6,714 bases of DNA, taken from NCBI GenBank assembly GCA_028293265.1, contig JAQGPB010000239.1, positions 1 to 6,714 on the forward strand, in the 5' to 3' direction. Each line of letters opens with the position of its first letter. Position 1 is the stretch's first letter. The position numbers and the translations under genes were made by a program. The stretch comes from Pedosphaera sp. Its GTDB lineage: Bacteria > Verrucomicrobiota > Verrucomicrobiae > Limisphaerales > Pedosphaeraceae. Shown one piece after another: positions 6,273 to 6,714 of this stretch. The notes below the pieces were generated by a model. It was not told the origin of the DNA. It did not search any database and saw only the letters and a program-made list of their open reading frames with translations.

Positions 6273-6714
6273 ATGAAAGAAGAACGCTGGCTGCGCATCA
6301 TCCCCGTCGCGCTCATCATGTACACCATTTCGTACGTGGACCGGGCGAACCTCGCGCTCGCACTCCAGCCCGACAGTTCCACCATGGTGCGGGATTTGCT
6401 CATGGACAATAAGATGCGAGGGCAGGCGCTGGGGATTTTTTTCTGGGGCTATGTTCTGCTGCAAGTACCCGGCGGTCACCTCGCAAGCCGATGGAGCGCG
6501 AAGAAATTCATCAGTCTCTGCCTGATTTGTTGGGGCGTCTGCGCGGCAGGTTGCGGGTTGGCCAAAACCTTCCGGCAATTTGAAGTCATGCGCTTCTTGC
6601 TGGGCGTGGCCGAGAGCGGCGTGCTTCCTGCCACCACCGTCCTCCTGGCCAATTGGTTTCCCAAGGCCGAACGCGCGCGCGCCAACGGCTATTGGAACCT
6701 TTGTCAGCCCTTGG
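6273..6714 (+). CDS. MFS transporter, ACS (organic/sugar acid) type, N-terminal part
   Basis: The plus frame opens at ATG 6273 and runs off the right edge, giving 147 residues, about a third of a normal 430-450-residue transporter. Helix 1 (about 8-28) carries YVDRAN at 21-26, a signature of the anion:cation symporter family (hexuronate, galactonate, tartrate, phthalate carriers). Helix 2 (about 52-66) leads into the loop-2/3 motif GGHLASRWSAKKF (67-79). Helix 3 is about 80-98. Helix 4 has RFLLGVAESGVLPA (107-120) followed by WFPKAERARANG (128-139), also typical of this family. It likely imports a carboxylate with H+ or Na+ across the inner membrane. Divergence from a D-xylonate-type dehydratase suggests a sugar acid as substrate; this is inferred. 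There is no Shine-Dalgarno. A TTG at 6225 could extend it by 16 residues, but the ATG gives the normal N-terminus of the family. Confidence 0.92.
   Translation, partial: MKEERWLRIIPVALIMYTISYVDRANLALALQPDSSTMVRDLLMDNKMRGQALGIFFWGYVLLQVPGGHLASRWSAKKFISLCLICWGVCAAGCGLAKTFRQFEVMRFLLGVAESGVLPATTVLLANWFPKAERARANGYWNLCQPL

Overview
The window is about 6.7 kb of GC-rich bacterial chromosome with four protein-coding genes, two cut by the window edges. The organism is probably a Gram-negative environmental bacterium. I lean towards Verrucomicrobiota (Pedosphaera/Limisphaera-like) for three reasons: genes start without a clear Shine-Dalgarno sequence, intergenic spaces are long, and those spaces carry heptamer arrays and C/G-rich palindromes of a type I associate with that phylum. 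This assignment is inference; there is no rRNA or other phylogenetic marker here.

Layout: (1) 1-790, minus strand: a phospholipase D / cardiolipin synthase-type protein that runs off the left edge, with its first HKD motif visible. (2) 791-1613: a long spacer between divergent genes. It holds a strong GC hairpin, a weak candidate for a 30-residue ORF, a tandem decamer, a cluster of GTCAA motifs, an interrupted heptamer array, an 18-bp dyad and a plausible promoter. (3) 1614-3803, plus strand: a complete DsbD/ScsB-type protein-disulfide reductase, followed by a hairpin/T-run terminator at 3916-3944. (4) 4007-5971, minus strand, convergent with dsbD: a complete YjhG/YagF-type dehydratase of the IlvD/Edd superfamily, the D-xylonate dehydratase group. 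(5) 5972-6272: a divergent spacer with a small dyad, a C/G-rich palindromic repeat and a second heptamer array. (6) 6273-6714, plus strand: the N-terminal third of a major facilitator transporter of the anion:cation symporter (ACS) type, running off the right edge.

Functionally, the right half looks like a divergent sugar-acid uptake and dehydration module: an ACS-type permease importing an aldonate or similar acid, and an Fe-S dehydratase making the 2-keto-3-deoxy acid. The left half holds two unrelated envelope functions: phospholipid synthesis, and electron transfer across the membrane to periplasmic thiol proteins. I see no RNA gene, CRISPR array, transposase or defence system. I do not see a clearly new biological system; the least explained material is the two repeat-rich intergenic spacers.
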